This document shows, piece after piece, positions 50,098 through 59,670 of a stretch of DNA of 64,000 bases. The stretch covers positions 32,029 to 96,028 of the forward strand of contig JAHJQK010000142.1 of the NCBI GenBank assembly GCA_018819135.1, written 5' to 3'. The position numbers were made by a program, and so were the translations under genes. The notes beneath the pieces are model-generated. The model saw only the letters and a program-made list of their open reading frames with translations, was not told the DNA's origin and did no database searches. Position 1 is the stretch's first letter. Each line of letters opens with the position of its first letter. This DNA comes from Pseudomonadota bacterium. GTDB lineage: Bacteria; Desulfobacterota; SM23-61.

Positions 50098-51384
50098 ATG
50101 AAAGATAAAATCTCTTTTCCCATTCTAACCTTCCCGCGGGTCTTTTACGGGTGGTGGATAGTTCTCCTTGGTTCTTTGATCCTGGCCGTAGGCGCAGGTA
50201 TTCTTTCCCAAGCCTTTGCGGTTTTTTTCCTGCCATTGAAGCGGGATCTGGCCGTAAGTAGTGCGGCCATCTCTCTCTTATACGGGGCCGCCCGCCTGGA
50301 AGGAGGCGCAGAAGGCCCCCTCGTTGGGTATTTAATCGACCGGTTTGGACCCCGGGTGGTGATTATTGTCGGGGCGACTTTGTCGGGAATTGGGCTCATT
50401 CTGCTTTCCCTGGTGCATAGCTTTTTCTCCTTTTTCTTTATCTATATTTTTATCATTTCTTTAGGGTTCAACGCCGGTTTTTTCCATCCTGTCTACGCCG
50501 TTGTAAACAGTTGGTTTATCCGCCAGCGGGGGCTGGGGTTTTCCATCACCGGTGCCGCGACAAATATTGGCGGAATGGTTATGGCTCCTTTGCTTTCCTA
50601 TTGGATCTTAAACTTTGGTTGGCGCACGGGGGCCGTCCTCGCCGGTCTGATTATTCTGGTCGTAGTCCTCCCCGCCGCCATTCCCATACACCGGACCCCT
50701 GAAGCTCTGGGACTTGCGCCGGATGGCCGGTCTCCGCAAGAGAGCCCCCCAAACGCTCCCAACCCAATGCCCGATGGAGCCGCGGAATTGAACTTTTCTT
50801 TTGGAGAAGCCTTGAGAACTTTAAATTACTGGTTATTATTTTTCAGCATCTCCCTTCGGGTTCTGGTCACCGTCGCCTTAACGATTCATTTTGTCCCCAT
50901 TCTGGTATGGCAAGGAATGAGCGAAGAAGCAAGTGCCTATTTAATAAGCCTATTTGCCTTCTGCGCCATCATCACCACGCTGGTAAGCGGCTGGATAGGA
51001 GATCGCTGGGATAAATCCCTTTTATGCAGCGTCGGTATCCTTGCCACAGTCTTGGGAATGCTGGCTTTGATGCTGAGTCAATCACCGGCCGCTCTTTATG
51101 CCTTGCCCCTCGGGCTGGCGATTACCATGGGAACCGTGCCCCAGAATTGGGCTTTGATTGGAGATTTTTTTGGACGACGCAGCTACGCCACCCTGAGAGG
51201 GATCGTAGGAATCGGAACTGGTCTGGGAACTTTTTTATCCCCGATCTATGCCGGCTGGATCTTCGACCGTAGCGGAAGTTATTATTATGTCCTTTTAACC
51301 TTCATCGTTATTCATCTGGGGGCCTCACTGCTTTTTGCAATTCTTTACCACCGTTCCCCGCAGAAAGGTCTCCTGGATTTATGA
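50098..51384 (+). CDS. MFS transporter, monocarboxylate/OFA-like
   Basis: A 428-residue permease with 12 hydrophobic spans. FYGWWIVLLGSLILAVGAG at the start and PLVGYLIDRFGPRVVIIVG (motif A) resemble the oxalate/formate and monocarboxylate antiporter branch of the MFS. The central loop is about 30 residues and Pro-rich (DGRSPQESPPNAPN). No ribosome site precedes the ATG. A hairpin lies just upstream. It probably carries an organic anion. Confidence 0.88.
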   Translation: MKDKISFPILTFPRVFYGWWIVLLGSLILAVGAGILSQAFAVFFLPLKRDLAVSSAAISLLYGAARLEGGAEGPLVGYLIDRFGPRVVIIVGATLSGIGLILLSLVHSFFSFFFIYIFIISLGFNAGFFHPVYAVVNSWFIRQRGLGFSITGAATNIGGMVMAPLLSYWILNFGWRTGAVLAGLIILVVVLPAAIPIHRTPEALGLAPDGRSPQESPPNAPNPMPDGAAELNFSFGEALRTLNYWLLFFSISLRVLVTVALTIHFVPILVWQGMSEEASAYLISLFAFCAIITTLVSGWIGDRWDKSLLCSVGILATVLGMLALMLSQSPAALYALPLGLAITMGTVPQNWALIGDFFGRRSYATLRGIVGIGTGLGTFLSPIYAGWIFDRSGSYYYVLLTFIVIHLGASLLFAILYHRSPQKGLLDL

Positions 51385-51647
51385 ATTGATTTTTTTCCAA
51401 TCCTTCTCTTCCTCGAACATCTTGGGGTCAGTTCTTGCCAGGCTGTTGCTTTTTGAAACTTTTTAACCAATACTCCTTAATCAGTTATGATCAATATAGG
51501 GGGGCGTTAGGGGAAAAGCGGATAATTCCCGGAGGGAAGTTATAGACTGATGAGTGTAGGAAAAAAGATGTTTTCTTTTCCTATCCCCTTCAGCTTATGT
51601 TCTAACTACCTCTTGGGGGCATTGGAAGGCGTTCCTGAGAACGTCTA

Positions 51648-51884
51648 TTACTTCAGTTCTCGCAAGGCTTTATTGATCCGGCTCTCGAGGGCCATCTCCT
51701 GTTGATACTCTCCTTCTTCAAAATAATCTTCCATAAACCCTCTCTTTAACTCCAAGGATGAAGTCTTCCCTTCCTTGGTCAAACTTACCCGCCACAAACC
51801 CTTTTCCAGCTTCGCCTCCACTGTGATGGAAGGGCCCGCTTTTCCAGCCACGGCTTTGATTACCTGTTCTTTGCTGATCGCCAT
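51648..51884 (-). CDS. Hypothetical protein (78 aa)
   Basis: A small soluble protein, unrecognised: SKEQVIKAVAGKAGPSITVE, then LEKGLWRVSLTKEGKTSSLE and a helical end. The composition is natural and the start follows GGGGAAAA, only a moderate ribosome site. It precedes nothing obvious on its strand. The 263 bp between it and the MFS gene hold no gene that I can see. Confidence 0.55.
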   Translation of the reverse strand: MAISKEQVIKAVAGKAGPSITVEAKLEKGLWRVSLTKEGKTSSLELKRGFMEDYFEEGEYQQEMALESRINKALRELK

Positions 51885-51960
51885 AATTTTCCCCGCTTAT
51901 TTTTTTACTTGTACCCTAATTTATCACCGCTCTAAAAATCGGGCAAGAGGATTTATTTGC

Positions 51961-52656
51961 TCATGGGGATAACCGGGGGCCGAATATGGCTGTTCCCACC
52001 CGGACCAACGTGGCCCCCTCTTCAATGGCCACCTCAAAATCGTTCGACATCCCCATAGAAAGTTCGTTCACTACAATTCGGGGGATGTTCTCTTGCCTTA
52101 AGCGTTCCCCCAATTTTCTCAGCTTGATAAAATAAATTCGGGAATCTTCCGGATTTTCAAAGTAAGGGGGCATGGTCATAAGGCCTACGCCCGAAAGAGC
52201 CGGCATTTTGGACATTTCCTCAGCCATACGGAAAATCTCTTTTTCGGACGCTCCAAATTTGGTCGCTTCTCCACTCAGGCTGATTTGGAGTAAAACGGGT
52301 AGGACCTTCCCTTGCTGTTCCGCTGCCCGGTTCAGTTCATTAGCCAGGTTAAAGCTGTCTACGGAGTGGATCAAATCGAAGAGGCGAACAGCCATTTTGG
52401 CTTTGTTGGTTTGCAGGTGACCGATTAAATGCCAACCCACATTGTGCCCCACATTTTCGATTTTTTTCTTGGCCTCCTGTACGTAATTTTCCCCCAATAT
52501 TTTCACTCCGGCCTGGATGGCCTGGAGCACGCGTTCCGTTGCTACGGTTTTGCTGACAGCCACCAGGCGGATTTCCTCGGGATTCCTCCCGGCGCGCCTG
52601 GCGGCCATTTCTATTCGCTCCTCAACCCGCGCTAAATTTTCCGCAATATCCTGCAT
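51961..52656 (-). CDS. yggS: YggS/PLPBP-family pyridoxal-phosphate homeostasis protein
   Basis: A 231-residue PLP-binding protein of the YggS family (alanine racemase N-terminal fold). The PLP Lys is in LVAVSKTV, followed by GENYVQEAKKKIE, WHLIGHLQTNK, and the phosphate-binding MGMSNDFEVAIEEGATLVRVG. It controls free PLP and amino-acid balance rather than acting as an enzyme. AAAGGAAG precedes the ATG. A repeat B element lies just upstream. Confidence 0.95.
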   Translation of the reverse strand: MQDIAENLARVEERIEMAARRAGRNPEEIRLVAVSKTVATERVLQAIQAGVKILGENYVQEAKKKIENVGHNVGWHLIGHLQTNKAKMAVRLFDLIHSVDSFNLANELNRAAEQQGKVLPVLLQISLSGEATKFGASEKEIFRMAEEMSKMPALSGVGLMTMPPYFENPEDSRIYFIKLRKLGERLRQENIPRIVVNELSMGMSNDFEVAIEEGATLVRVGTAIFGPRLSP

Positions 52657-52713
52657 TTTTCTTCCTTTTGGCCACAGAGATCACAGCGCGGCATAGCCGC
52701 AACCAAAAAAACA

Positions 52714-53015
52714 TTAGCCACAGAGGGCACAGAGATCACAGAGATATATAGATAAAGAAAGGTCATTAAAAAAAGACAATTTAGGATACAGATAACCACG
52801 GATAAACATAGATAAAATTGAAAAAATCTTAATAAAATTTTCAGAAATTGAACGTTAGTAGTACAGAGAACACAGAGATTTTTTCAGAAAGTCGAAAATC
52901 AAAGATCGGAAAAAGTAGCCAAATTTTTTCACTTCATCACCCATTTGGTTTTTTACGTTTTTCGTTTTTAGCTATTAAGCATTGTTCCTCTGTGGCCTCT
53001 ATGCCCTCTGTGGCA
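52714..53015. repeat. Repeat B element with inverted ends (copy 2)
   Basis: The left end is TTAGCCACAGAGGGCACAG (52714) and the right end reads CTGTGGCCTCTATGCCCTCTGTGGCA, its degenerate inverse. Inside are CAGATAACCACGGATAAA and the shared GAACGTTAGTAGTACAGAG segment. The right end overlaps the last part of the maf gene. Confidence 0.7.
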
Positions 53016-53605
53016 AAAAAATCACCCGCCCCTAATGCCCGTAAATCCTCGATGACTTCACAGAGTGGTAAACCCACTACATTGGTATAAGAGCCTCTGA
53101 CTTCTTGCACCATAAAAGCCGCCCTTCCCTGAACCGCATAGCCTCCGGCCTTGTCGAAGGGTTCACCGGTGTCCACATACCATTGAATCTCTTCTGCTGA
53201 GAGGGTCTTGAATTTTACCCAGGTGGTAACTCTTCCTTCTTTTCTTTGCGGGGACGATGCGTTCAAGATACAATAACTGGTGAGCACGCGATGTTCTCGC
53301 TGACTGAGCAACCGGAGCATTTCTTCTGCTTCCAGACGATCTTTGGGCTTGCCCAAAATCTTCCCATCGATTTCCACCACCGTGTCCGCGGCCAACACCC
53401 AGCGACCCGGATTTTGCGCGGCAACATCTTCAGCCTTGGCTCGGGCCAGCCTCATGACATGTTCCTCCGGCGATTCTCCGGCAAAAAAATTTTCATCGGC
53501 TCGGCTGGGAATCATCTCGAACCGGATACCTAACAAGGCCAAGAGTTCTTGCCTTCGGGGGGAGGCCGATGCTAAAATAATAAAGTTGTTACATTCTCTC
53601 TTCAT
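52937..53605 (-). CDS. maf: Maf-family nucleoside triphosphate pyrophosphatase
   Basis: A 222-residue Maf protein, which hydrolyses non-canonical or excess NTPs to NMP and pyrophosphate. The motif ILASASPRRQELLALLG is N-terminal, WVLAADTVVEIDGKILGKP follows, and SYTNVVGLPLCEVI is the usual end. The last 30 residues (from DFFATEGIEATEEQ on) are encoded by the right end of a repeat B element, so the native stop has been replaced by repeat sequence. The core is complete and activity is likely kept. Confidence 0.92.
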   Translation of the reverse strand: MKRECNNFIILASASPRRQELLALLGIRFEMIPSRADENFFAGESPEEHVMRLARAKAEDVAAQNPGRWVLAADTVVEIDGKILGKPKDRLEAEEMLRLLSQREHRVLTSYCILNASSPQRKEGRVTTWVKFKTLSAEEIQWYVDTGEPFDKAGGYAVQGRAAFMVQEVRGSYTNVVGLPLCEVIEDLRALGAGDFFATEGIEATEEQCLIAKNEKRKKPNG

Positions 53606-53637
53606 CTTCGCGACACATTAAAATTGATAGTCTTATT

Positions 53638-53814
53638 TTAGCCACAGAGGGCACAGAGATCAGAGAGCTATAAGCAAAATCTTTATAACAAAAGACAAAA
53701 TGAAAAATCTTAATAAAAATTTCCAGAATTTGAAGGTTAGTAGTACAAAGGTTTAGAGAAAAGCTTTTATTCATAAATATGTTCGCTCTGTGTTCTCCGT
53801 GTGCTCTGTGGCAA
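53638..53814. repeat. Repeat B element with inverted ends (copy 3)
   Basis: It starts TTAGCCACAGAGGGCACAG and ends GTGTGCTCTGTGGCAAA, the inverse with changes. GAAGGTTAGTAGTACAAAG inside matches the internal segment of copies 2 and 4. It fills most of the 303-bp gap between maf and yjbQ. The bases 53815-53908 hold only the yjbQ leader. Confidence 0.7.
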
Positions 53815-53908
53815 ATTTTGCTTTTTTACGAATTCATTAAAATTGGCCCAATGTTTAGCAGACGATTCATTATCCCAACATCATCTTTTTTCATCTAAGG
53901 AGTGTTCT

Positions 53909-54310
53909 ATGCCTTACCAGGAGCTAACCGTTCGCACCCATAACCGGATCGAAGGGGTGGACATCACAGCCCAGATTCAGAAACTCATTCGGGAGAAAAA
54001 AGTGGAAAGTGGACTTTTGGTCCTCTTTGTCCCCCACACAACAGCCGCCTTAACCATTAACGAGAATGCTGACCCCAGTGTTCAACAAGACATCCTTGCT
54101 GAACTCAACCGGCTTATCCCGCTTGCCGGTCCCTATCAGCATGCCGAAGGCAATTCAGCCGCCCATATCAAATCTACCATAATCGGCCCTTCCCAAACCC
54201 TTTTGATCGAGGGCGGGCGACTGGCGCTGGGAACCTGGCAGGGATTGTTCTTCTGCGAATTCGATGGCCCGCGCACTCGAAAAGTTTGGGTCAAGATCAT
54301 TCCGGAATAA
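53909..54310 (+). CDS. yjbQ: YjbQ/UPF0047-family protein
   Basis: A 133-residue single-domain YjbQ protein. LLVLFVPHTTAALTINENAD contains the conserved His-Thr-Thr and Asn-Glu-Asn, SAAHIKSTIIG a further His, and LGTWQGLFFCEFDGPR the end. The family includes secondary thiamine-phosphate synthase activity, with uncertain physiological role. I start at 53909 because AAGGAG lies just upstream; the longer frame runs into repeat DNA. It converges on uvrD with 5 bp between stops. Confidence 0.92.
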   Translation: MPYQELTVRTHNRIEGVDITAQIQKLIREKKVESGLLVLFVPHTTAALTINENADPSVQQDILAELNRLIPLAGPYQHAEGNSAAHIKSTIIGPSQTLLIEGGRLALGTWQGLFFCEFDGPRTRKVWVKIIPE

Positions 54311-54315
54311 AAATC

Positions 54316-56322
54316 TTACCATTGATCATCACCATCCTCTTCCGGGGCAAATCGTTCATACCCCACTCCGGAGAGTTCGGCAATAAATCGAGACGGCCGT
54401 TGGATCATGTTCCTTCTTCCCCGGTCAGGGGCAAACCGCGGATAGCAGAGGAAAAGTTTATCCCGGGCCCGAGTGATCGCCACATAAAAAAGTCTACGCT
54501 CCTCTTCCTCCCCCTCCCCGCCTGATTCCAACAGGCTCCGTACCGAGGGAAACCGCCCTTCGGCCAACCAGATGATAAAAACCACTGACCATTCTAATCC
54601 CTTCGCTTGATGCACAGAGCTTAGCTTTACTGTCCCATTCTCATCTCTTCCCCGAACGGGAGTGGACTCTCCCTCGAGGGAAGTAAGGAGAGCCAACTCG
54701 CTGAGAAAATCCTGACAGGAGGAATAGCGGTAAGCGAAAGCGGCAAGCTGTCGCAGGTCATCCATGCGGGACTCATAGTCAGGATATTTAGACTGGAGAT
54801 AGGATTCATACCCTTCTTGCAGAACCCGCTCAATCATCGCCCCCGGGCCGGAGGTCTTTTCGAGATCACGAAGCATAGACAGGGTTCGGCTGAACAGACG
54901 CCAATTCTCCCTAACCCGGCCGGGAATTTTCTGCAGTACCTCTGGGGCATCCATAGCCGTTTGTGGATTCAAAAAGCCGGAAAGAACCATCTGCCATATT
55001 TTATGGGCGGTGCTTTTGCCAATCTTAGGATAAAGCAGAAGAACCCTTTTCCAGGCCAGTTCGTCCAGGGGATTGCTGGTGATTTTCAAGTAGGAACTCA
55101 CGTCTTTGATGTGGGCTTGTTCGAAAAATCGTAAACCTGACCGCACTTCATAAGGAATTCTTCGCCGGCTTAACTCCATCTGCAATTCCATGGAGTGATA
55201 ATGGGCCCGGTAAAGAACAGCCATTTGCGCCAGGGGGACTCCCTGTTGGTTTATTTCCTCCAATTTTTGGGCCACGAAAGAAGCCTGTTCCATGATGTCT
55301 TGAACTGGAACCAGAAAAGGCCTGGAGCCTGGCGGGCGAATAGTTTGCAACTCTTTCGGGAACTGGTAGCGATTGTGGACGATGCTGGTATTGGCCAGAT
55401 GTAAAATCTCAGGCGTGGATCGGTAATTGACCTCCAGCTTGTAGATCTTCGAACCTGGGTAACGCTCCGGAAAAGTGAGGATGTTGGCAAAGTTGGCACC
55501 CCGGAAAGAATAAATTGATTGAGAATCATCGCCCACTACCATGATGTTCCCATACTGCTTGGCCAGAAGGTCCAGCACATCGGCTTGGAGGCGGTTGGTG
55601 TCTTGGTATTCATCGACTAAAAGGTGTTGAAATTGTTCATTATAACGCTTCCGCACTTCTGGATGTTCCCGGAGGAGGGTTTCCCAATAAAAAAGGAGGT
55701 CATCGAAATCCATGACATTTAGCTCTCGCTTCCGGTTCCGATAGCGCTCAACCACAGCCTGGATGTCATCCAAAAAGCCATGAAAATAGGGAACCCTTTC
55801 TAAAACAATCTCAGCGATTGGCTTGCGCGTATTCACCGCTAACCCCCAAAGGCTTCCAATAACTTCTCCTTTGGGAAATCGGGACTTTCTGGGATTGATC
55901 TTCAGGTCGGATAGGCAGGAATTCATCAATTTTTTGGCGTCATCCCGGTCAAGGATTGAATAGTTGGGCTGATATCCTACTAATGGGGCATGCCGGCGGA
56001 GGATCCGGTTGCCGATATGATGGAAAGTTCCCCCCCATACTCTCCCGCCCGCTCCTCCAGCGTTGGGAACAAGAAGTTCTACCCGCTGGAGCATTTCCCG
56101 GGCAGCTTTATTCGTGAACGTGAGTAACAGAATTCTTGAAGGATCTACACCCGACTCGATTAAATAAGCTACCCGGTAAGTCACGACTCGGGTTTTACCG
56201 CTACCCGCACCGGCGATAACTAATATAGGCCCTCCAGTGGCCTTGACCACGGCCAATTGCTGGGGGTTTAGTTCCCCATCATAGTCCAGCAAAAAAGGAC
56301 TTTTGATTTGCGGCAAAAGCAC
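54316..56322 (-). CDS. UvrD/Rep-family ATP-dependent DNA helicase
   Basis: A 668-residue superfamily 1A helicase. Motifs in order: LNPQQLAVV, VIAGAGSGKTRVVTYR (Walker A), LLLTFTNKAAREML (Ia), LLVDEYQDTN (II), VVGDDSQSIYSFRGA (III), LEVNYRSTPEIL (IV), VKLSSVHQAKGLEW (V) and LFYVAITRARDKLFL (VI). All are intact. It unwinds DNA 3' to 5' in repair and replication restart. It starts with GTG at 56322, 9 bp after the metalloprotease-like gene, so the two are probably co-transcribed. Confidence 0.93.
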   Translation of the reverse strand: MLLPQIKSPFLLDYDGELNPQQLAVVKATGGPILVIAGAGSGKTRVVTYRVAYLIESGVDPSRILLLTFTNKAAREMLQRVELLVPNAGGAGGRVWGGTFHHIGNRILRRHAPLVGYQPNYSILDRDDAKKLMNSCLSDLKINPRKSRFPKGEVIGSLWGLAVNTRKPIAEIVLERVPYFHGFLDDIQAVVERYRNRKRELNVMDFDDLLFYWETLLREHPEVRKRYNEQFQHLLVDEYQDTNRLQADVLDLLAKQYGNIMVVGDDSQSIYSFRGANFANILTFPERYPGSKIYKLEVNYRSTPEILHLANTSIVHNRYQFPKELQTIRPPGSRPFLVPVQDIMEQASFVAQKLEEINQQGVPLAQMAVLYRAHYHSMELQMELSRRRIPYEVRSGLRFFEQAHIKDVSSYLKITSNPLDELAWKRVLLLYPKIGKSTAHKIWQMVLSGFLNPQTAMDAPEVLQKIPGRVRENWRLFSRTLSMLRDLEKTSGPGAMIERVLQEGYESYLQSKYPDYESRMDDLRQLAAFAYRYSSCQDFLSELALLTSLEGESTPVRGRDENGTVKLSSVHQAKGLEWSVVFIIWLAEGRFPSVRSLLESGGEGEEEERRLFYVAITRARDKLFLCYPRFAPDRGRRNMIQRPSRFIAELSGVGYERFAPEEDGDDQW

Positions 56323-56331
56323 TTTGTTTTC

Positions 56332-57195
56332 TTACCTCTTTTCTACTTGGGAAAGTTTAATCTTGCTTTCTTGGATAATTTTACGAAATAATTCTTCGAA
56401 ACCGGGAAATTCTCGGCCAAAATCTTCTGCTCCGTGGTGGGCTAAGCAATGTCCCAGCATCTGCCGGGCCACAAAATACCCTGTGCGCGGTGGTAGGCCG
56501 GCATTGGCATCTCCAGGTCCGAAAAAGATCGGAACGAGTTTTTCTGAGGCTAAATCCGCTCCGGCCAATTCCTGCAGCACCGTCTGGTTCTCCTGGCACC
56601 ATTGCAGCCGCTCTGGCGTTAAGAATAGATGGCGGTGCAAGGGGATCTCCGGGTAAACAACTTCGCTAAAAAGGACGGAAAGTCCCTCGGCCACAATAAA
56701 GGAGAGGAGCGGACGTTCTTGGGGGGATAAAAAATTCCTGAGGAGGGAACGCTGGGCACAATGGCAATATTCATGGGAGACTAAAAGGGAAACATCTTGA
56801 AAGTCCTTGAAACGCTCCAACCCGAGAGCGATGGATGGCCAACCTTCTACTTCCAAGGTTGTGCCATCAGCACTGAAGAAACCTACAAAGAGATACACCA
56901 GGGGCTCCGGATTCAGGGGTAGAGGTACCCGACATCGACTCAGGGCCTCTTCAACCAAGACCGCCGGATCCTGGGATTGAACCAATGATCTAAGCTGGCC
57001 ATAATCTTCTTCTTTGATCTTTCTGACCCTGGCGGCTATCTGCGGCGAGTCAAAATGGTTAAATGTCTTCCAGTAGGCGTCAAAAAAATTTTGATGAGGT
57101 TGGATATAAAGCCGCTGATAGGTCGACCAAGGGTCTTCTTTTCCTATCTGTCCCAAGAATTCGAAAAAATCAAGGTATAAAGGTTTTATGGGCAT
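56332..57195 (-). CDS. Putative zinc metalloprotease (DUF2268-like)
   Basis: A 287-residue protein with HEYCHCAQ near residue 140, a gluzincin-type HExxH, and FIVAEGLSVLF about 28 residues later, which would supply the third ligand Glu. This arrangement resembles DUF2268 predicted Zn-dependent proteases. No signal peptide is visible, so it is probably cytoplasmic. It is upstream of uvrD in the same unit. The target is unknown. Confidence 0.7.
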   Translation of the reverse strand: MPIKPLYLDFFEFLGQIGKEDPWSTYQRLYIQPHQNFFDAYWKTFNHFDSPQIAARVRKIKEEDYGQLRSLVQSQDPAVLVEEALSRCRVPLPLNPEPLVYLFVGFFSADGTTLEVEGWPSIALGLERFKDFQDVSLLVSHEYCHCAQRSLLRNFLSPQERPLLSFIVAEGLSVLFSEVVYPEIPLHRHLFLTPERLQWCQENQTVLQELAGADLASEKLVPIFFGPGDANAGLPPRTGYFVARQMLGHCLAHHGAEDFGREFPGFEELFRKIIQESKIKLSQVEKR

Positions 57196-57216
57196 CGAAT
57201 TAAATGATCCAATAGA

Positions 57217-57587
57217 TTAGCCACAGAGGACACAGAGATCACAGAGCTATAACCAAAAAATTAGAACAAAGAACAGCTTAGAACACGGGTGAAAGCAAAT
57301 AAATCCCGTTAAAATTCTTTTTAAAAAATCTTAACAAAATTTAAAGAATTTGAACGTTAGTAGTACAGCGCGGCAGAGCCGCAACCAAAAGAGTCACGCA
57401 AATTGTAGGGGCAACCCTCCGTGGTTGCCCATTTTACGGGCGGCCACAGAGGGCCCCCCCTACGTTTTTTAACAAAATTTCGAGATTTTGCACGTTAGTA
57501 GTACAGAGAGTTCGCTTGGCGCTTAGCGCTATGCGCATGGCGTTTTATCGTTTCATTCTCTGTGACCTCTGTGCCCTCTGTGGCTAA
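57217..57587. repeat. Repeat B element (copy 4) with a nested GTAGGGGC hairpin repeat
   Basis: The ends TTAGCCACAGAGGACACAG and CTGTGCCCTCTGTGGCTAA are inverted. It contains two copies of the ACGTTAGTAGTACAG segment (57353 and 57490). A second repeat lies between them, GTAGGGGC...CCCCCCCTAC (57405-57463). No gene lies in this 398-bp gap. Confidence 0.75.
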
Positions 57588-57593
57588 AATTTC

Positions 57594-59342
57594 CTAAAGT
57601 ATTGACCAGAGAAAAGCCAATAGCCCGGAAAATATGAAACTCCCGTCTACCACTCCTTCAAATAAAAAACCTCTTCCCAGAATCCTTTTCTGGTAAAGGA
57701 AATAATAGGCCACGACATACCCAAGAGATATCAGCAGAAAGTAAGTGACCGTTGTGGCCCATTGTAAAAAAGGGGCAACCGTCAAAATCCCGCCCAGCAA
57801 GAAAAGAAGCCACACGACTAAATTTTCAGACTTTCTCTTTCCCAAAACGATGGGAATGGTTTCTTTGCCGACCATCAAATCCCCCTGGATATCTTTGAAA
57901 TCGTACAGGGTGGACCGGATGAATACCAAAATGGTGCTGAAGAGAAAAGCCAGCAACGATCCCGTTAGCAACCTTCCCTCCTGGGCCAACGGGGGGAGGA
58001 GTGAAGTCACCATCCCCCAGGCCAGGGCGACGAAGATGGTCTTCGAACCCGGGATGTCTTTGAGTTTCTGGTAGCGGGTTATCTTCCCGGGGCGGCTGGG
58101 GAAAAGGCGAAGGTTATAAATCATCCCCAAAGCTGATATGGCCAGAAGAAGAATAAAAGGTAAGGTCCCCTGGAACCAAGATAAGGTCAGGGCTACAATC
58201 GCCGAAAAGATTCCGGCGGCGATCATCCAATTCCCATAGCGTTCATAAAATTCCATACGACCCGGCTGATTGAACCTTTCGGAAGGCTTGTCGGCTAAAC
58301 GATTGAGGACGTGCATGGAAAAAACATAGAGGGAAGCAACCACAGACCAGGAAAATTTCGGCTCCAGGCCCTGGATTAAAACGCTGGCATAGGTCAAACA
58401 CCCGGCCCCAAGGGCCAAGAGGAGGTAACTAATAGTAGCAAGACGACCTGATTTTTCTAAATAATAAGCTATCCCCTTAGGCATTTGGAGCGCCTTGAGG
58501 CGTTCTACTACCTTCGAGATTAACCAGTTAGGTGTGGAGGCACCGGCTGTAACGCCGATGACGGAATACCGAATGAGGGCTCCCAGGTCCAGGTCTTTTT
58601 CGGTCTCCACATGAAAGGTTGGAACACCAGCTCTTTCTGAAATCTTGACCAAGCGGCGGGTATTTCCGCTTTCCTTCCCACCCACGACTACCATGGCTTC
58701 GACTTTCCGGGCTAAATTTAAAACCTCATCCTGACGCCGATGGGTAGAATCGCAGATGGTGTTAAAAACCTCCGCTCCTAAGAATTTACTTTGAACCGCT
58801 TCGGCAACAATCTGGAAATGGTTTCTGTCCTGCGTAGTCTGAGCAACTAAACAGACCTTATCCATCGGCGGTAGCGATGCCAACTCTTCCGGAGAATTTA
58901 CCACAAACCCTTTCCCCTGCGCGTATCCAAGCAAACCAATAACTTCGGCATGATCCTTTTCTCCTACAATTACAATATGGTATCCCTGCAAAGCATATCG
59001 CTTGATGATTCCTTGAACCTTACCAACATGGGGACAGGTAGCATTTACTATGTGCACACCCGTATCTTTGATCTTCTGCCTTTCTTCCGGGCTCACCCCA
59101 TGGGCCCGAATGATTACTGTTACAGAGTTTCCTTGGTGGGCGTTAGAAAATGATGCCTTCCCTTCAGGGAGCGTTTTCACTCCCTTCCCTTCGAGGATTT
59201 CGAGAACCTGAGGGTTATGGATTAACGGCCCATAAGTAAAGATAACGCCAGTTTTCTTCATGGCCGCTTCCAGGACCATGTCCATGGCCCGGCGGACTCC
59301 CATACAAAAGCCAGCATTTTTTGCCAATCTCACTCGCGCCAT
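57594..59342 (-). CDS. ispH: IspH-UbiA fusion protein
   Basis: A 582-residue fusion. Residues 1-280 are a complete 4-hydroxy-3-methylbut-2-enyl diphosphate reductase: the cluster cysteines are in NAGFCMGVRRA, NATCPHVGK and NTICDSTHRRQ, with TYGPLIHNPQVLE and ASTPNWLI also present. It makes IPP/DMAPP in the last MEP-pathway step. Residues about 300-582 are a UbiA-type prenyltransferase with 7-8 membrane spans and a DFKDIQGDLMVGKETIP motif; the first Asp motif is altered (NRLADKPSE). The fusion would tie precursor synthesis to the membrane. The start at 59342 is canonical for IspH. Confidence 0.9.
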   Translation of the reverse strand: MARVRLAKNAGFCMGVRRAMDMVLEAAMKKTGVIFTYGPLIHNPQVLEILEGKGVKTLPEGKASFSNAHQGNSVTVIIRAHGVSPEERQKIKDTGVHIVNATCPHVGKVQGIIKRYALQGYHIVIVGEKDHAEVIGLLGYAQGKGFVVNSPEELASLPPMDKVCLVAQTTQDRNHFQIVAEAVQSKFLGAEVFNTICDSTHRRQDEVLNLARKVEAMVVVGGKESGNTRRLVKISERAGVPTFHVETEKDLDLGALIRYSVIGVTAGASTPNWLISKVVERLKALQMPKGIAYYLEKSGRLATISYLLLALGAGCLTYASVLIQGLEPKFSWSVVASLYVFSMHVLNRLADKPSERFNQPGRMEFYERYGNWMIAAGIFSAIVALTLSWFQGTLPFILLLAISALGMIYNLRLFPSRPGKITRYQKLKDIPGSKTIFVALAWGMVTSLLPPLAQEGRLLTGSLLAFLFSTILVFIRSTLYDFKDIQGDLMVGKETIPIVLGKRKSENLVVWLLFLLGGILTVAPFLQWATTVTYFLLISLGYVVAYYFLYQKRILGRGFLFEGVVDGSFIFSGLLAFLWSIL

Positions 59343-59527
59343 TTTTCAGATTTCGCCAGATTTAGCAGGACTTCCCATTTCCCTTTAAAAATATTTTAAA
59401 GCTTATCGGAATTTTTGAGGGGTGTCAATATGCCCCGTGCCGATGCAACTTGCTACAAACCTAATGACAGACCTTCAGGTTCATGAAAATCTATCAATGA
59501 TCTTCAGTTTTTTATTCTTTCCAATTA

Positions 59528-59670
59528 TGATGGTTTCGTAAAAAGTCCCTTTTCCCCCATTTTCGTCATTCCGCGAAAGCGGGAATCCAGTTAATTCAAG
59601 TAGTTCTGTCCCGCCATAGGCGGGACTGCTTTCGCAGGAGTGACGGCTTTTCTGACTTTTTACGTGGTCA
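59528..59670. repeat. Repeat C element (copy 2)
   Basis: Left TGATGGTTTCGTAAAAAGTC and right GACTTTTTACGTGGTCA are inverted, as in 38987-39134. Internal hairpins read CCGCGAAAGCGG and CCCGCCATAGGCGGG. The rest of the 481-bp gap (59343-59527) is AT-rich with no gene. After the element comes the pilin promoter and leader. Confidence 0.7.

Noticed and set aside
49898..50101. 67-codon plus-strand frame ahead of the MFS gene
   Set aside because: No ribosome site, odd composition rich in Ser, Pro and Leu, and it spans the hairpin and leader of the transporter gene.
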